The position numbers and the translations under genes are program-made. Below, piece after piece: positions 8,235 through 17,360 of a stretch of 64,000 nucleotides of DNA (the first letter of the stretch is position 1; every line of letters begins with the position of its first letter). The notes beneath the pieces were generated by a model that saw only the letters and a list, made by a program, of their open reading frames with translations, searched no databases and was not told where the DNA came from. Location: the NCBI RefSeq assembly GCF_000336615.1, contig NZ_AOLW01000035.1:264100-328099 (forward strand). The letters are read 5' to 3'. This stretch comes from Haloarcula amylolytica JCM 13557. GTDB taxonomy: Archaea; Halobacteriota; Halobacteria; Halobacteriales; Haloarculaceae.

Positions 8235-8756
8235 ATGAAAAGCAAACGCGCGTCGTTCGAGGGCGCTCTCGAAGCATTGGGTGTGACAGTTTCAAGCACT
8301 GCCGAGTCCGACCTCGAAGCCGCTGTTACGGAGGCAGTCACGGAGCCTGCAGTCGGGATCGCGCTCGGCGAAACGGCCGGGGACGAGGCGTTTTCTCTCA
8401 CGGAGACGCCGGTCACGGTCGACCCCACTCCGGTCGCGCTTCGCGAAGCGACCACCGGCGTAACCGGTGCTGAACTCGGCATCGGCGACTACGGTTCGCT
8501 CGTCCTCTCGATGACCGAAGAGGCCAGCGAACTCCTGAGCCTGTTTGTCGAGCGTCACGTCGCCATTCTTCACGAGGAAGACATCCAGCCCGATATGGAC
8601 GCGGCAGTGGCAGAACTGGACGAACGGTTCAACGAAACCGGTGGGAGCGCGATCATCGCAACAGGACCGAGCGCGACAGCCGACATGGGCGCGCTCGTCA
8701 ACGGTGCGCACGGAGCAAGAGAGGTCCACGTTATCATCGTCGAGGAGGAGGCGTGA
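8235..8756 (+). CDS. lutC: LUD-domain protein, LutC type
   Basis: A 173-residue LUD (lactate utilisation) protein. The C-terminal motif IATGPSATADMGALVNGAHG followed by REVHVIIVEE is the family hallmark. LutC acts with LutA and LutB in a cytoplasmic iron-sulfur complex that oxidises L-lactate to pyruvate in Bacillus. Here it is followed directly by a LutB-CCG fusion whose start overlaps or abuts its stop, so both are one operon. It is a little shorter than typical bacterial LutC (about 215-240 residues), as is usual in haloarchaea. Substrate in this organism is inferred. Confidence 0.88.
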   Translation: MKSKRASFEGALEALGVTVSSTAESDLEAAVTEAVTEPAVGIALGETAGDEAFSLTETPVTVDPTPVALREATTGVTGAELGIGDYGSLVLSMTEEASELLSLFVERHVAILHEEDIQPDMDAAVAELDERFNETGGSAIIATGPSATADMGALVNGAHGAREVHVIIVEEEA

Positions 8757-8758
8757 CG

Positions 8759-10939
8759 ATGGCGACCGCCGACGAACTCCGTGAACTGATGCGGACCGAG
8801 GGCGCGGCAGTCGCGGAGAACACCCAGGGGTTCAACACGGGGCGCTACGACTCTGTCGCGGATTTAGAGGACTACGAGGCACTCAAGCGAGCGGCCCGGA
8901 GTATCAAGGAGGACGCCATCGAGGAACTTCCAGATCTCCTCGACCAACTGACGGAGACCGTCGAAGCGAACGGGGGAACGGTGTACATCGCCGACGACGC
9001 CGCCGACGCGAACGACTACATCCGCGGCGTCGTCGACGAGCGAGCGGCTGACCGGGTCGTCAAGAGCAAGTCGATGACCAGCGAGGAGATCGAGGTCAAC
9101 GACGCGCTCGAAGCCGACGGCGTGGACGTAGTCGAGACGGATTTAGGCGAGTGGGTGTTGCAGGTGGCTGACGAAGCCCCTTCCCATATCGTCGCTCCGG
9201 CGATTCACAAATCACGGGAGAGCATCGCGGAGCTGTTCAACAAACAGTTCGATCCTGACGAACCGCTCGAGACGGCTGAGGAACTGACCCGCTTCGCCCG
9301 GAAAAAGCTGGGCGAGCAGATCATCGACGCGGAAGTCGGCATCACCGGCGCGAACTTCGTCACTGCCGATACCGGGACGATGGCGCTGGTCACCAGCGAG
9401 GGCAACGCCCGCAAAACCGTGGCCGCGACAGACACGCACGTCGCTGTGGCCGGCGTCGAGAAGGTCATCCCGACGGTTGGAGCCCTCCACCCGTTCATCG
9501 AACTCATCGGTCGGTCGGGCACCGGCCAGGACATCACGTCGTACGTCTCCTTGTTGACCCCGCCGGTCGACACCCCGGTCGTCGATTTCACCGACGACGA
9601 AACGCCGCTGTCGGAGTTTGAGTCCGACCGCGATTTCCACCTCGTACTCATCGACAACGGCCGGCTGGAGATGCGGGACGACGAGCACCTCCGGGAGACG
9701 CTGTACTGCATCCGGTGTTCCGCCTGTTCGAACTCCTGTGCGAACTTCCAGAGCGTCGGCGGCCACGCCTTTGGCGGCGAAACGTATTCGGGTGGCATTG
9801 CGACGGGCTGGGAGGCCGGCATCGAGGGCCTGGATGTGGCCGAGGAGTTCAACGACCTCTGTACCGGGTGTACGCGCTGCGTGAACGCCTGCCCGGTCGG
9901 TATCGACATCCCATGGATCAACACCGTCGTCCGGGATCGGATCAACCGCGACAAGGACGCCCCCGGAGAGTGGCTCGTCGACGGCCTCACGCCCGACGAA
10001 GCGGACGACGGTGCGCCACTGCAAAAGCGCTTCTTCGGCAACTTCGAGACTGTCGCAAAACTCGGCAGCGCCACCGCGCCGGTGTCGAACTGGCTGGCCG
10101 ACACGACAGTTGCACGGCAAGCGATGGACCGAATTCTGGGTATCGACCCCCGACGTGACCTCCCGACGTTCGAACGGGAGACGCTCGTCGACTGGGCCGC
10201 CGCCCGCGACTCAAAGGTCACAGATCCCGAACGCCGGGCAGTGCTCTACCCGGACCTGTACACGAACCACGTACAGGTCGAGCGCGGCAAAGCCGCCGTG
10301 AAGGTGCTCGAATCGCTGGGCGTCGACGTGGTGGTCCCACCGGCACCATCCAGCGGCCGCGCGCCGCTGTCACAGGGAATGGTCGCGACGGCAACCGACC
10401 ACGCCGAACGGGTCACGGAGACGCTCGAACCTCATATCGAAGACGGCCGCGATGTGGTCGTTATCGAACCGAGCGACCACGCGATGTTCACACGGGAGTA
10501 CGAGCGCCTCCTCGACGAGTCGGCGTTCACCGACATCGCGGAGAACAGTTACGAGGTGTTCGAATACGTGTTCGGGCTGCTCGACAACGGGGGGTCCGTC
10601 GATTCGCTCTCGACCGTCACCGGCGCTGAAATCGCGTACCACAGCCACTGCCAGCAGCGGACGCTCGGGCTCGAAGCTCACACTGTCGCTGTGCTCGAAG
10701 AGTGTGGCTACGACGTCGTCACGTCTGACGTGGAGTGTTGCGGTATGGCCGGGAGCTTCGGGTACAAGTCCGACTACTACGAACTGAGCATGGACGTCGG
10801 CGACCGACTCCGGACGCAGTTGCGCGACGACGGTGTCCAAGACCGCCCCGTCGTCGCAAGCGGGACGTCCTGTCTCGAACAGATCGACGCCCTGCTGGAA
10901 CGGCAGCCGCGCCATCCAATCGAGCTGTTGGCGACATAA
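8759..10939 (+). CDS. LutB-type LUD/4Fe-4S protein fused to a CCG (LutA-like) domain
   Basis: About 726 residues. Residues 1-300 form a LUD domain (GITGANFVTADTGTMALVTS). Two 4Fe-4S motifs follow: Cys317/320/323/327 and Cys368/371/374/378 (CTGCTRCVNACP). Residues about 490-726 form a CCG region with HSHCQQRT and CCGMAGSFG (Cys660-661). Bacterial LutA is a separate protein with two CCG motifs; here it is fused, and the first motif is degenerate (Ser531-Ser532 in place of the Cys pair, Asp573 in place of the EPSC cysteine). I chose the ATG at 8759, ten bases after GAGGAGG; a GTG at 8753 overlaps the lutC stop. Probable role: electron-transfer core of lactate or glycolate oxidation. Confidence 0.9.
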   Translation: MATADELRELMRTEGAAVAENTQGFNTGRYDSVADLEDYEALKRAARSIKEDAIEELPDLLDQLTETVEANGGTVYIADDAADANDYIRGVVDERAADRVVKSKSMTSEEIEVNDALEADGVDVVETDLGEWVLQVADEAPSHIVAPAIHKSRESIAELFNKQFDPDEPLETAEELTRFARKKLGEQIIDAEVGITGANFVTADTGTMALVTSEGNARKTVAATDTHVAVAGVEKVIPTVGALHPFIELIGRSGTGQDITSYVSLLTPPVDTPVVDFTDDETPLSEFESDRDFHLVLIDNGRLEMRDDEHLRETLYCIRCSACSNSCANFQSVGGHAFGGETYSGGIATGWEAGIEGLDVAEEFNDLCTGCTRCVNACPVGIDIPWINTVVRDRINRDKDAPGEWLVDGLTPDEADDGAPLQKRFFGNFETVAKLGSATAPVSNWLADTTVARQAMDRILGIDPRRDLPTFERETLVDWAAARDSKVTDPERRAVLYPDLYTNHVQVERGKAAVKVLESLGVDVVVPPAPSSGRAPLSQGMVATATDHAERVTETLEPHIEDGRDVVVIEPSDHAMFTREYERLLDESAFTDIAENSYEVFEYVFGLLDNGGSVDSLSTVTGAEIAYHSHCQQRTLGLEAHTVAVLEECGYDVVTSDVECCGMAGSFGYKSDYYELSMDVGDRLRTQLRDDGVQDRPVVASGTSCLEQIDALLERQPRHPIELLAT

Positions 10940-11146
10940 ACTGAGAACCGCGTGTGGGCAAGGAAACAGCCCCTAACGCGTGTACGGCCGTTATTTATCC
11001 CGTCTTTATACCTCTTGCGCGTGTTGGGCTACGTATTGGAATGGACACCACGACCCGAGATGTCGTGTGTTCCGCTGGGACGCGTGCGTCTCGTGACTTG
11101 TCCTGTCCACGGTCTGCAGTGCACGTATACAGGTCCGCAACGACAG

Positions 11147-12496
11147 CTACTCGCGGAGCGACGGCGCGGCGAGCTGTCCGTTGTCGAACTCGATCGGCGA
11201 CGGCGCTTCGACGACTCGGAGGTCGTCACGGTCGCGTGCGGCCTCGATCAGCGCGGGTGACGCGTAGAGCTGATGGAGATGCATCGTGTCGGCCGCACGG
11301 AGCACACGAACTGTGTCGGTGTCCACGACTCCAATCGTCGACAACGCGGCGACGATGCCGGCGCGGTCGGTTTCGACCACCGGCGGTACTTTCACCCCGC
11401 GAATCGTGCTCGCGGTGAGCGCGTTGATGAGCGACGTCTGCGCGTCGAGTTCCGCGACGACGTCTTCGTGGACGACATCCGCAGAACCGACGCCCATCGC
11501 GTTTCCGTGTGTCTTCTCTGTCAGCCCGCGGGTGAAGATGCGCTTGACCTCCGGCGTCTCGGGAGCCGGCTCGTTTATCGAGAACGGCCGGCGGCCGATG
11601 ACGTTGGTATCGAGCCCCTGGCCGCTGATCTCCTTCCCCTGGCGGTCGAACATCACGAGATCGAGATCTTCGAACGGGAGCTTGGGCATCAGTTCGTAGG
11701 CAGTCTCTAACAGTTCCGCCTCGCGGTCGAGGAAGCCACTCGGCGGCACGCCCTCTATCAGCGTCGTCTCGTCGTGCTGGTCCTCGACGATTGCGACGCC
11801 GCCGACAATCGGCAACTCGTCGAGCAACTGCCCGGTGATCTCTGGAATCATCCGCCGGAACGACCAGTCGACGGCCCACTTGTGCGCGATCTGTGCGCCG
11901 CGTTGCTTGCCCATGCCGATGACGAGCATCTTCGAGAGCCCGCTCTCGACTGGCCCGTCGAAGTCCGTATGCGGTTTGACGCGGTTGATGGGAATGATTG
12001 CATCAGCCGCCACGGCGTTGTCGTCGGCGACGACAGGTACGTCCCGGTCCGGCGTTCGCCCGACCTCGACCACGTCCATGGTCGACCGGATTTCACAGCC
12101 GATAGCCGACTCGGTCACGCCGAGTTCGTTCAGCATCGTTCGCTGGCCCTCGCCGGTAGCCCCACCGTGGCTCCCCATGGCCGGGAAGACGAACGGCTCG
12201 TAGCCGGCGTCGGAAACTGCGTCGACGACACCGGCGACAATCGTGGGCAGGTTCGCGATACCACGGCTGCCGACGCCCAGCGCGACTTCGCCGCCTTCTG
12301 GCACGTCGGCAAAGGACAGGGATTCGACCGCCCGGGCCGCGTGTGTTGCGACGTCGTCCGGCGCTATCGGGTCCGTCTCCCAGTTCTGTTCGATGATGCC
12401 GAGTTCGGGGAGCGGCGGGTCGCCACAGGCATCGACGATTGTTTCTTCCGGAACGGAGAGGGCGTCCGCCGCGATCTGTTGATCGGATGCGTTCAT
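11147..12496 (-). CDS. LarA-family protein (nickel-dependent lactate racemase-like, DUF2088)
   Basis: About 449 residues of the LarA family, whose founder racemises lactate using a nickel-pincer cofactor. Family features seen are SHGGATGEGQ, INRVKPHTDFDGPVESGLSK and GMGKQRGAQIAHK. Start taken as the ATG at 12496 (MNASDQQ); the frame extends to an ATG at 12622 that overlaps the kinase stop (TAATG), but the extra 42 residues look non-conserved. It lies downstream of glycerate kinase on the same strand and converges with the Lut genes, which suggests 2-hydroxyacid metabolism. Other LarA paralogues act on different hydroxyacids, so lactate is not certain. LarB/C/E maturation genes are not in the window. 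Confidence 0.8.
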   Translation of the reverse strand: MNASDQQIAADALSVPEETIVDACGDPPLPELGIIEQNWETDPIAPDDVATHAARAVESLSFADVPEGGEVALGVGSRGIANLPTIVAGVVDAVSDAGYEPFVFPAMGSHGGATGEGQRTMLNELGVTESAIGCEIRSTMDVVEVGRTPDRDVPVVADDNAVAADAIIPINRVKPHTDFDGPVESGLSKMLVIGMGKQRGAQIAHKWAVDWSFRRMIPEITGQLLDELPIVGGVAIVEDQHDETTLIEGVPPSGFLDREAELLETAYELMPKLPFEDLDLVMFDRQGKEISGQGLDTNVIGRRPFSINEPAPETPEVKRIFTRGLTEKTHGNAMGVGSADVVHEDVVAELDAQTSLINALTASTIRGVKVPPVVETDRAGIVAALSTIGVVDTDTVRVLRAADTMHLHQLYASPALIEAARDRDDLRVVEAPSPIEFDNGQLAAPSLRE

Positions 12497-12621
12497 ACGC
12501 AGCATATCAGACTGTCTGTTGATAAACGTGAGCCACGGATCGAACGGTACTGCCCTTCCATCGTGATGCGGCAGTCCGGTAGTACCACTCGAAAATAGCC
12601 ACCGTGTCTCGGGGGCCGGCA

Positions 12622-13956
12622 TTACTCGCTCGGGTCTGGGATAACGAGCACGGCCACGTCGTTGACGTTCGTCCCGGTCGGCCCGGTCTCGACTGTCGCC
12701 TCGATTTGAGAGAGGTACGAGCCGGCGTCGTTTGCGAGAAGCGCGTCGCGGGCCCGTTCGCGGTCGTCGACGACGGTCGCGTCAGCGATAGCCCCGGCCA
12801 CGTCGGAGCTCCCGTCTTCGCCGTCAGTGTCGACGGCGGCGATGACCGCGTCGCCGTCGTGGACCAGTGCGCCGGAGAGGACGAACTCCTGATTGGGGCC
12901 GCCTTGTCCACCGTCCCCGGTCACGGTCACAGTCGTTTCGCCGCCGGCGAGGAGGACGGCCGGCGGCTCGACGGGTGTTCCCGTCGCCGTAGCTTCTTCG
13001 GCGATAGCGACGAGCGGTTTCGCCACCTCGCGGGCTTCGCCGCGCAGGCGAGACGTGAGCACGAGCGGTTCGTACCCGGCTTCCCGTGCGACAGCAGCGG
13101 CGGCGTCAAGTGCGGTTGCGTTGTCCCCGATGAGATGGTTCGTGACCCGGTCAAAGACCGAATCGCCGGGAAACGGTGTCTCCGATATTCGGCCGTCTCG
13201 TCCGGCTTCGAGGTGGTCTCGAACGGCCGGCGGTGGAGTGAGATCGTACTGAGCAAACACGTCAAGGGCGTCCTCGTAGGTGGCTTCGTCCGGAACTGAG
13301 GGCCCGCTACCGATGGTCGAGAGGTCGTTCCCGACAACGTCGCTGATCAGTACCCCGGCGACAGTGGCGGGAGCCGCGCGCCGTGCTATCTGCCCGCCTT
13401 TCAGGTCCGAGAGGTGCTTCCGGACCGCGTTGATCTCTTCAATCGGGACGCCACCACTCAGGAGTCTGTCGGTCGTCGTCTGGAGATCGTCCAGCGTCAG
13501 GTCCCCGGCCGGAGCCGACAGAAGCGCGCTGGCTCCGCCGGTCAGGACAAACAGCACGAGCGTGTCTTCGTCGGCGTCGTCGACGATTTCGAGAATATCG
13601 ATGGTCGCCTCAACGTTCCGGTCCGACGGTAACGGGTGGTCTCCGACGGAACTCCGGACGGTTTCGGTGTCGATAGCCTGCTCGACGACGACGTGGCCGC
13701 CGCTGAGGGAGTCGCCGAGAATGGATTCGAGCGCGCGGGTCACGCCACTCGTGGCTTTCCCGCCGCCGACAACAACGACATCGGTGTAGTTGCCGAGGTC
13801 GTACGTTGTCTCACCGACTGTCAGCGTCTCACCGACGCGGCTGACGACCGACCTAGTGGCCACTTCTGGCGCAGCCGCGGCCACGGCGGCCTCGATACAA
13901 TCGAGTGCCACCTCGCGTGCAGCGTTGGCAGCCAGTGCGGCCCGGTTCTGAATCAT
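12622..13956 (-). CDS. Glycerate 2-kinase (MOFRL/GckA family)
   Basis: About 444 residues of the MOFRL-type glycerate kinase family, which phosphorylates D-glycerate, usually to 2-phosphoglycerate. Diagnostic segments are VVVGGGKATSGV, LTGGASALLSAPAGDLTL, INAVRKHLSDLKGGQIAR, SDVVGNDLSTIGSGPSVPD and the C-terminal GGETTVTVTGDGGQGGPNQE. I chose the ATG at 13956 (MIQNRAALAANA), which has a TATA-like TTTTAC about 26 bases upstream. An ATG at 14037 with TTATATA 24 bases upstream would add 27 residues. Together with LarA and the Lut proteins it suggests a route from hydroxyacids to central metabolism. Confidence 0.92.
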   Translation of the reverse strand: MIQNRAALAANAAREVALDCIEAAVAAAAPEVATRSVVSRVGETLTVGETTYDLGNYTDVVVVGGGKATSGVTRALESILGDSLSGGHVVVEQAIDTETVRSSVGDHPLPSDRNVEATIDILEIVDDADEDTLVLFVLTGGASALLSAPAGDLTLDDLQTTTDRLLSGGVPIEEINAVRKHLSDLKGGQIARRAAPATVAGVLISDVVGNDLSTIGSGPSVPDEATYEDALDVFAQYDLTPPPAVRDHLEAGRDGRISETPFPGDSVFDRVTNHLIGDNATALDAAAAVAREAGYEPLVLTSRLRGEAREVAKPLVAIAEEATATGTPVEPPAVLLAGGETTVTVTGDGGQGGPNQEFVLSGALVHDGDAVIAAVDTDGEDGSSDVAGAIADATVVDDRERARDALLANDAGSYLSQIEATVETGPTGTNVNDVAVLVIPDPSE

Positions 13957-14538
13957 ACAACTGTTTCCATCCGAATCGGTAAAAGTCCCCTCGGTAGCAG
14001 GGGTCAGCGAGCGTTGTCTGCCGCGATGAGATACCATCCCTACCGATAATGTGATCATTATATAGCTACTGTTTAAAACCGTCCCAATATACCCCAGCCC
14101 TGCTGGAAGCTCCGTCCGAAGATATTCCCGAGTAAGGGTACTTGTAACCGAGTGGATTGCCCAGTTAGAACTGGGTAGAGGCCAAGAAATAGAGCATTGT
14201 GACATTTCCTGTTACAGTCAGCGTCCGATGCACCTCCGTCCTCATCGTACCGGTATCCACCTCTCAACTCTCCGGGCTACTCCAGTCGCCAGTTCTCGGT
14301 GTATTATATTGGGCTGGTTGAGCAAGCCAAATGTTTTGGATCAGGACCAGTGGTAGACGTTGTTTTATATCATTACGTATGGATTATCTGTATCCTTCAT
14401 ACGGACATCACTGAATCGATGAAGCAAGCAAGTATCTACATCTTTGATATCGAGATCAAATAACTGGCCTGAATGTGGATATCTTACTATACTTGTACAT
14501 ATATTTGTACATATAACTCGATCAGCAACCGGCGGCGT
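13957..14538. other. 582-bp gap marking the edge of the glycan island
   Basis: No gene is supported. The left part holds the kinase promoter (ATTATATAGC near 14057-14066, read on the minus strand). From about 14300 the DNA turns A+T-rich. Two direct copies of TTGTACATATA at 14493-14503 and 14505-14515 lie just past the stop of the next gene and may form a transcription end region. Confidence 0.45.
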
Positions 14539-15492
14539 TTATTCCCCTTCAGCACTGAGCGTCGATTCAAGCCCTTTTTCGAGCGACACTGTTGGTTCAT
14601 ATCCCAGCAGTGTGCGTGCGTCACTGAGATCTGCTTCGCTCTCCTTGATGTCATCTGTGCGTTCAGGGACGTGTTTTATCCCCACATCCGTTCCAACGAC
14701 ATCTCGGACGGTTTCGGCGAGTTCGTTGATAGAGATACTTCGTCCAGTTCCGACGTTGAACGGCCTGCCGATAGCATCCGTTGTAGCTGCAAGCAGGTTT
14801 GCACGTACGACATCATCGACGTGGACGAAATCTCGCGTCTGTTCCCCGTCACCCTCGATTGTGAGCGGGTTGCCCGCCTGCGCCTGCCGGATGAAGGTGC
14901 CGATGACACCGGCGTACTCCCCGTCAAGCCCACGCGGCCCGTAGACGTTGAAGTATCGTAACGGAACTGTCGGCAGGCCGTACCGTTCTGTGTAAAACTG
15001 CGCATACTGTTCACCGAGATGCTTCTCGATTCCATATGGAGTGCGTGGGTCGGCCGGCTCCGCTTCTCTAATCGGGACTGTATCGGGATTGCCGTATACG
15101 GCGGCACTTGAGGCGAGTACGACCCGTGCATCCTGCCGTCGAGCGCAATCGAGAACGGTGACGGTTGCCGACCCGTTGAGCTCGTGACAGTCGACCGGCT
15201 GCTCGATTGACTCGGGGACACTAACCATCGCGGCCTCATGAAAAACTATGTCGACGTCGTCCATCGCTTCGCTGACTGTTTCCGTATCTCGTATGTCACC
15301 CTCAATTACAGTCACATCCTCCGGGAGGTTTGCTCGCCGTCCCGTCGAGAAGTTATCAAGGACTCGAACATGGTTCTCCACCGCTAACGCTGATGTTAGA
15401 TGGCTTCCAACGAACCCACCACCCCCGGTAACTAGCACCCGACAATTGCTGACATCATTCATCGACATGTCATTCGAAGACGCGGTTTTCAT
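14539..15492 (-). CDS. NAD-dependent nucleotide-sugar epimerase (extended SDR, GalE-like)
   Basis: A 317-residue extended short-chain dehydrogenase. The NAD motif GGGGFVGSH lies near residues 23-31 and the catalytic YGIEK near residues 150-155, with SSAAVYG supplying the serine. RYFNVYGPRG and RDFVHVDDVV are typical of UDP-glucose/GlcNAc 4-epimerases and dTDP-glucose 4,6-dehydratases. It is shortest among GalE-like proteins (about 310-330), as in archaea. Divergent from the glycosyltransferase at 15818, it opens the glycan island and probably supplies a galacto-configured nucleotide sugar. The specific sugar is not certain. Confidence 0.88.
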   Translation of the reverse strand: MKTASSNDMSMNDVSNCRVLVTGGGGFVGSHLTSALAVENHVRVLDNFSTGRRANLPEDVTVIEGDIRDTETVSEAMDDVDIVFHEAAMVSVPESIEQPVDCHELNGSATVTVLDCARRQDARVVLASSAAVYGNPDTVPIREAEPADPRTPYGIEKHLGEQYAQFYTERYGLPTVPLRYFNVYGPRGLDGEYAGVIGTFIRQAQAGNPLTIEGDGEQTRDFVHVDDVVRANLLAATTDAIGRPFNVGTGRSISINELAETVRDVVGTDVGIKHVPERTDDIKESEADLSDARTLLGYEPTVSLEKGLESTLSAEGE

Positions 15493-15817
15493 GTTTTAAG
15501 TTATTCGTAGACATACGTCTCCTTTCCCGAGCGAGTCATCTCGATCTCATAGAGGCTGTACCGAACTAAACCCGTCTGATACCGTAGCGGCCATGCGTTG
15601 TATCCCCACCTCAGACTATACTTTGTTACCTGCTTTTTGCGGATAATACAGGATTGGGGCAATCTCGGAAAGCTGGGAATAACAATGTGATAACTCGTTC
15701 ACAGCAGAGCACAACGGAGTCCACTACTCGCCACAATGATACCACTATACGTACTGGAGCGTGTGGGCAACCACACCGAACGACCGCCATCGAGAGCGGT
15801 TCCGGAGTGGGACTGAG
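15493..15817. other. Divergent promoter gap between epimerase and glycosyltransferase
   Basis: 325 bp with no supported gene. It should hold two promoters. A minus-strand ACTTAAAAC element lies immediately before the epimerase start, too close to be a normal TATA box. No clear plus-strand element was found next to 15818. Short frames here do not resemble proteins. Confidence 0.4.
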
Positions 15818-17137
15818 ATGTCGGATAGAATCCAACAATCACCCGCTAATGACGGTATCCGCGAGGTTTCCAAGAACTTGCCCGCGGTGGGACTAGTCGC
15901 GACCGAGTCGAACGCTGAGTGGATCGCGGCTGAAATCCTTCGCATACACTCACGGGCACACCAAGCAATCGTTACAGCTGCTGTTGATGCTGACCTTCAG
16001 GCACTCACTTTTGCCCGGTGGCTTGATGCAGAGGTGGTTCTCCCTTCTGGAAACTGGGCTGAGACCGATACCCCTCGCGAGCGGTTGCGTCTGTTCGCTA
16101 AGCAAGCTGGGTATCCGGGACTCCTGTACCATGGTGAAGAGAAGGGGTCAGTTAATCTCTCGGCAAGCCGCGAAGCCCTGGAGAATACCGAGAAATTCAC
16201 AGTCGAAGCCCGTCTTGAGCCCGTCACGGACCCGGACCCGACTGTCATGGTCGGAATTCCCGCGTACAACGAGGCGGCGACGATTGGGGCAGTAGTGGAG
16301 TCAGCTAAGAACTATGTCGACACCGTTCTGGTGGTCGACGATGGGAGTACTGACGACACCGTCGAAGTCGCAGCGGCGGCCGGTGCGACAGTGTATGAGC
16401 ACGACCGTAACATCGGGTATGGCGGTGCCCTCAACAGTATTTTTGACCAAGCTAGCCGTGGTGACGCCGACTACTTGGTCATACTCGACGCAGACGGGCA
16501 GCACGACCCCAGTGACATCCCGGAATTAATCGAACAACAGCGGAAATCCGGGGCGGAAGTTGTCATCGGCAACCGGTTTGATGAGGATGCAGACACCGAG
16601 ATACCGTTGTACAGGCGGTTTGGCCTATTTGCGGTTAACCTCATGACAAACCTCAGCCTCGGAATCCTCAAGCCGGCAAATCAGATCAGCGATACACAGA
16701 GCGGATTCCGTGCGTATAGTACAGAGGCTATAACCTCGCTCGCTGAGGACAACTCAATCGGAGACCAGATGGATGCGAGTACCAATATTCTGTACCATGC
16801 TCACTCAAATGGCTACCAGATCACAGAGGTTCCGACGACGATAGATTACGACGTGGAGACTTCTAACAACCTTGGCCCAGTTGAGCATGGCCTCACGCTC
16901 GTTGGAAACATTATTCGGACGGTTGAGCGAGAACATCCGATTATGTTGCTCGGCGTGCCTGGTGTCTCCTGCGTTCTGATCGGATTTGTGTTTACTTACC
17001 TTACGATGTTCAACTATCTTCAGTCCGGAACTTTTCCACTTGGACATGCTCTGGCTAGCACTACCTTCACAATTATTGGCATCCTCGCAGCCTTCACTGG
17101 AATCATTCTCCACTCCTTAGAATTATACCGACAATAG
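15818..17137 (+). CDS. GT2 glycosyltransferase with novel N-terminal domain and two C-terminal membrane helices
   Basis: About 439 residues. Residues 143-380 form a GT-A (family 2) domain: VGIPAYNEAATIG, VLVVDDGSTDDT, and the metal-binding LDADGQHDPSD. Two hydrophobic helices close the protein (about 375-400 and 405-435), as in dolichyl-phosphate sugar synthases such as GtrB/AglD types. Unusually, about 135 residues precede the GT domain (LVATESNAEWIAAEILRI and onward), with no motif I recognise. The ATG at 15818 is chosen because the upstream frame is Arg-rich and unlike a haloarchaeal protein. Probable role: loading a sugar onto a lipid carrier for surface glycan assembly. Confidence 0.88.
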   Translation: MSDRIQQSPANDGIREVSKNLPAVGLVATESNAEWIAAEILRIHSRAHQAIVTAAVDADLQALTFARWLDAEVVLPSGNWAETDTPRERLRLFAKQAGYPGLLYHGEEKGSVNLSASREALENTEKFTVEARLEPVTDPDPTVMVGIPAYNEAATIGAVVESAKNYVDTVLVVDDGSTDDTVEVAAAAGATVYEHDRNIGYGGALNSIFDQASRGDADYLVILDADGQHDPSDIPELIEQQRKSGAEVVIGNRFDEDADTEIPLYRRFGLFAVNLMTNLSLGILKPANQISDTQSGFRAYSTEAITSLAEDNSIGDQMDASTNILYHAHSNGYQITEVPTTIDYDVETSNNLGPVEHGLTLVGNIIRTVEREHPIMLLGVPGVSCVLIGFVFTYLTMFNYLQSGTFPLGHALASTTFTIIGILAAFTGIILHSLELYRQ

Positions 17138-17258
17138 CTGGCAGTTCAAGTATTCAACGGACAAATTAGGGTTCGTATCTTTCTTTCTCAGGTGTTGGTT
17201 TACCAGAGTATTTGATTTTTGATTGGGAACAACTTCTGCATAACAAAGGGTAACCTAT

Positions 17259-17360
17259 ATGATTCGTACGTCAATGGAGCACGAACCCATATCAGACTAT
17301 CTGGAACGGGGACAGCGCTACGAGTCAATGATCAAACTACGGGAGGCACTGGAAATATGA
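17259..17360 (+). CDS. Small 33-residue ORF coupled to wecC
   Basis: ATG at 17259 opens a 33-codon frame (MIRTSMEHEPISDYLERGQR, then YESMIKLREALEI) that stops at ATGA, overlapping the start of the UDP-ManNAc dehydrogenase by four bases. It is charged and predicted to be helical, with four Glu and no Pro-rich or random look. The stretch AAAGGG lies about eight bases before its start. It may be a leader peptide, a small partner protein or the tail of a lost gene. No homologue is known to me. Confidence 0.35.
   Translation: MIRTSMEHEPISDYLERGQRYESMIKLREALEI

Noticed and set aside
14493-14515. Two direct TTGTACATATA copies as a CRISPR-like or attachment repeat
   Set aside because: Only two 11-bp copies one base apart; no spacer structure, integrase or tRNA.
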